DNA from: an uncultured Collinsella sp. | GTDB taxonomy: Bacteria > Actinomycetota > Coriobacteriia > Coriobacteriales > Coriobacteriaceae | Length of the DNA stretch: 64,000 nucleotides | Direction: 5' to 3' | Assembly (NCBI GenBank): GCA_934675795.1 | Contig: CAKURW010000001.1 | Location: 1 to 64,000, forward strand | Part shown: one piece after another, positions 62,792 through 64,000 of the stretch | Layout: each line of letters opens with the position of its first letter | Numbering within the stretch: position 1 is the first letter of the stretch | The notes under the pieces: generated by a model | The model's database searches: none | Told to the model about the DNA's origin: nothing | The model's input: the letters and a program-made list of their open reading frames with translations, nothing else | Made by a program: the position numbers and the translations under genes

Positions 62792-64000
62792 CTAGGCAGT
62801 GTAGGCGATAGTCGCGTCGACAGCATGGCGCCAGCCGGCGATCTTTTTGGCTCGCTCGTCGGCGGGCATCGACGGCTCCACGATGCCGCGGGCGCCGTAG
62901 ACGTCGACGACATCGCGCGTGTACATGTCCAGCGCAATGCCGCAGGCCCAGGCCGCACCCAGGCCGCTCATCTCGTCGTTGCTCGCGATGCGGATGGGCG
63001 AGCCCACCAGGTCGCTCTCAAACTGCATCAGGTACGCATCGCGCGTGGGACCGCCGTCAACGCGAAGCTCGGCCAGCGCCGCGCCCGAATCCTCAACCAT
63101 CGCATCGATCACGTCGAAGATCTGATAGGCGATCGACTCGTCGGCGGCCTTTACGAACTCCGCGCGACCCGTGGTGCGCGTCATGCCAAAGACGCAGCCC
63201 TCGGCGTCGCTCGCCCAGTGCGGCGCACCCAGGCCGGTAAACGCCGGCACAAAGTAGACGCGGCTCGCCGGGCTGGCGGCATAGCACAGGTCGGTGACCT
63301 CTTCGGGGTTATTGATGAGCTCCAGGTCGTCGCGCAGCCACGTCTTGACGGCGCCGGCGTAGCTCACGTTGCCCTCGAGCACGTACTCGGTCACGCCGTC
63401 CATGCGCCACGCAAATGAGCTCGAAAGCCCGTGCGAGCTGGCGACGAACTCGTCGCCGACGTTCATCATGACCGAACTGCCGGTGCCATACGTCGCCTTG
63501 GCCATGCCGCGGCTGTGGCAGCCCTGTGCAAACAAGGCCGCATGGCTGTCGCCGAGCACGCCGTGCACAGGCACGGGCGCCGGCAAAAAGCCGCCCAGGT
63601 CCGTTGTACCGAACAGGCCGTCGGAATCGGTCACCTGCGGCAGGCAGGCAGTGTCGATGCCAAAGGCCTCGCACACCGGCTCGCTCCAGCAGCCGCGGCG
63701 CAGGTCAAAGAGCTGCGTACGGCTGGCGTTGGACCAGTCGCAGCGGAACTCGGCGCCGCCCGTGAGCGTCCAGACCACCCAGGCGTCAATCGTGCCAAGG
63801 CAAAGCTCGCCCGCCGCAGCGGCCTTAGCAGCCGCCGGCACGTTTGCGAGAATCCAGGCCATCTTGCCCGCCGGATAGTAAGGCGAGAGCACCAGGCCCG
63901 TCGTGTCGCGCACCAGCTCGGTCACGCCCTCGCGGGCGGCCAGCTCGTCACACAGTTCACGGGCGCGGGCGCACTGCCACACCACGGCGTCGCACAGCGG
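62792..64000 (-). CDS. FGGY-family carbohydrate kinase, glycerol kinase-like (5' end outside window)
   Basis: 402 residues are visible; the N-terminal part with the first ATP/sugar motif lies beyond 64000. Seen are VVWQCAR, the glycerol-kinase-like LSPYYPAGKMAWILAN, GTIDAWVVWTLTGG, GDSHAALFAQGC, ATYGTGSSVMMNVG, and the C-terminal adenosine region VDGGPTRDAYLMQF and GLGAAWACGIAL. The pattern is closest to glycerol kinase (GlpK), which phosphorylates glycerol, but related kinases for other polyols share much of it. No neighbouring glp gene is visible. Confidence 0.88.
   Translation of the reverse strand, partial: PLCDAVVWQCARARELCDELAAREGVTELVRDTTGLVLSPYYPAGKMAWILANVPAAAKAAAAGELCLGTIDAWVVWTLTGGAEFRCDWSNASRTQLFDLRRGCWSEPVCEAFGIDTACLPQVTDSDGLFGTTDLGGFLPAPVPVHGVLGDSHAALFAQGCHSRGMAKATYGTGSSVMMNVGDEFVASSHGLSSSFAWRMDGVTEYVLEGNVSYAGAVKTWLRDDLELINNPEEVTDLCYAASPASRVYFVPAFTGLGAPHWASDAEGCVFGMTRTTGRAEFVKAADESIAYQIFDVIDAMVEDSGAALAELRVDGGPTRDAYLMQFESDLVGSPIRIASNDEMSGLGAAWACGIALDMYTRDVVDVYGARGIVEPSMPADERAKKIAGWRHAVDATIAYTA

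Overview
The window looks like a chromosomal segment of a gut Coriobacteriia (Actinobacteria), most likely Collinsella or a close relative. The evidence is high-GC coding sequence, Shine-Dalgarno starts, frequent 1- and 4-nt gene overlaps, a membrane-anchored LuxR regulator of the kind common in Coriobacteriia, PTS/GH1 sugar genes, and many short palindromic repeats between genes. This is inferred from gene content; no 16S rRNA gene is present. I saw no rRNA, tRNA or CRISPR array.

Layout. (1) 0.1-4.1 kb: minus-strand NAD synthesis operon nadA-nadB-nadC-niaR, with a perfect 19-bp inverted repeat over its promoter. (2) 4.3-7.4 kb: a LytTR two-component pair, an unknown gene and thioredoxin. (3) 7.5-18.0 kb: an AT-richer accessory island. 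Its minus-strand operon encodes an Hsp70 without a lid, a degenerate J-domain/TPR membrane protein, a short GrpE-like protein, an FtsK/SpoIIIE ATPase, a tail-anchored coiled-coil protein, a small WXG100-like protein, a membrane-anchored amidase and a zinc-ribbon/YARHG protein. A divergent XRE regulator and an AAA/DUF4143 ATPase follow. This is my best candidate for an undescribed system: a type VII-like export or envelope machine with its own chaperone set. (4) 18.0-24.3 kb: nikR and hydrogenase maturation genes hypF-C-D-E; hypF carries an in-frame 207-bp inverted-repeat element. (5) 24.4-33.3 kb: a HAD phosphatase, a lipoprotein, PTS EIIA, a GH1 phospho-beta-glucosidase, an AraC regulator, a large glycosidase and an RpiR regulator. 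(6) 33.4-38.4 kb: an XRE-desulfoferrodoxin fusion, pyrE, and an MgtA-type P-ATPase with a possible leader peptide. (7) 38.4-43.8 kb: a lipoprotein/zinc-ribbon cluster and a membrane LuxR protein. (8) 44.0-50.6 kb: a DUF4038 glycosidase, a frameshifted PTS EIIBC, an esterase and a DUF1593 protein. (9) 50.8-55.1 kb: a DUF4428/zinc-ribbon/SPFH/lipoprotein operon. (10) 55.2-59.2 kb: an overlapping kinase-kinase-regulator operon. (11) 59.5-64.0 kb: a second GH1 enzyme, a DUF4867 protein, luxS and a partial FGGY kinase.

Intergenic space is rich in repeats. At least six palindrome families recur. Most notable is a 165-nt element present twice, each copy abutting the stop codon of a minus-strand gene. 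Its three stems differ between copies by compensatory changes, which suggests selection on RNA (or DNA) structure. A reduced third version lies near 32.3 kb.

The sugar genes suggest import and phosphorylation of beta-glucosides (EIIBC plus separate EIIA), intracellular cleavage by two GH1 enzymes, and further glycosidases and esterases for plant or host glycans. Start sites were chosen from visible ribosome-binding sites and overlaps, so many differ from the longest open frame.
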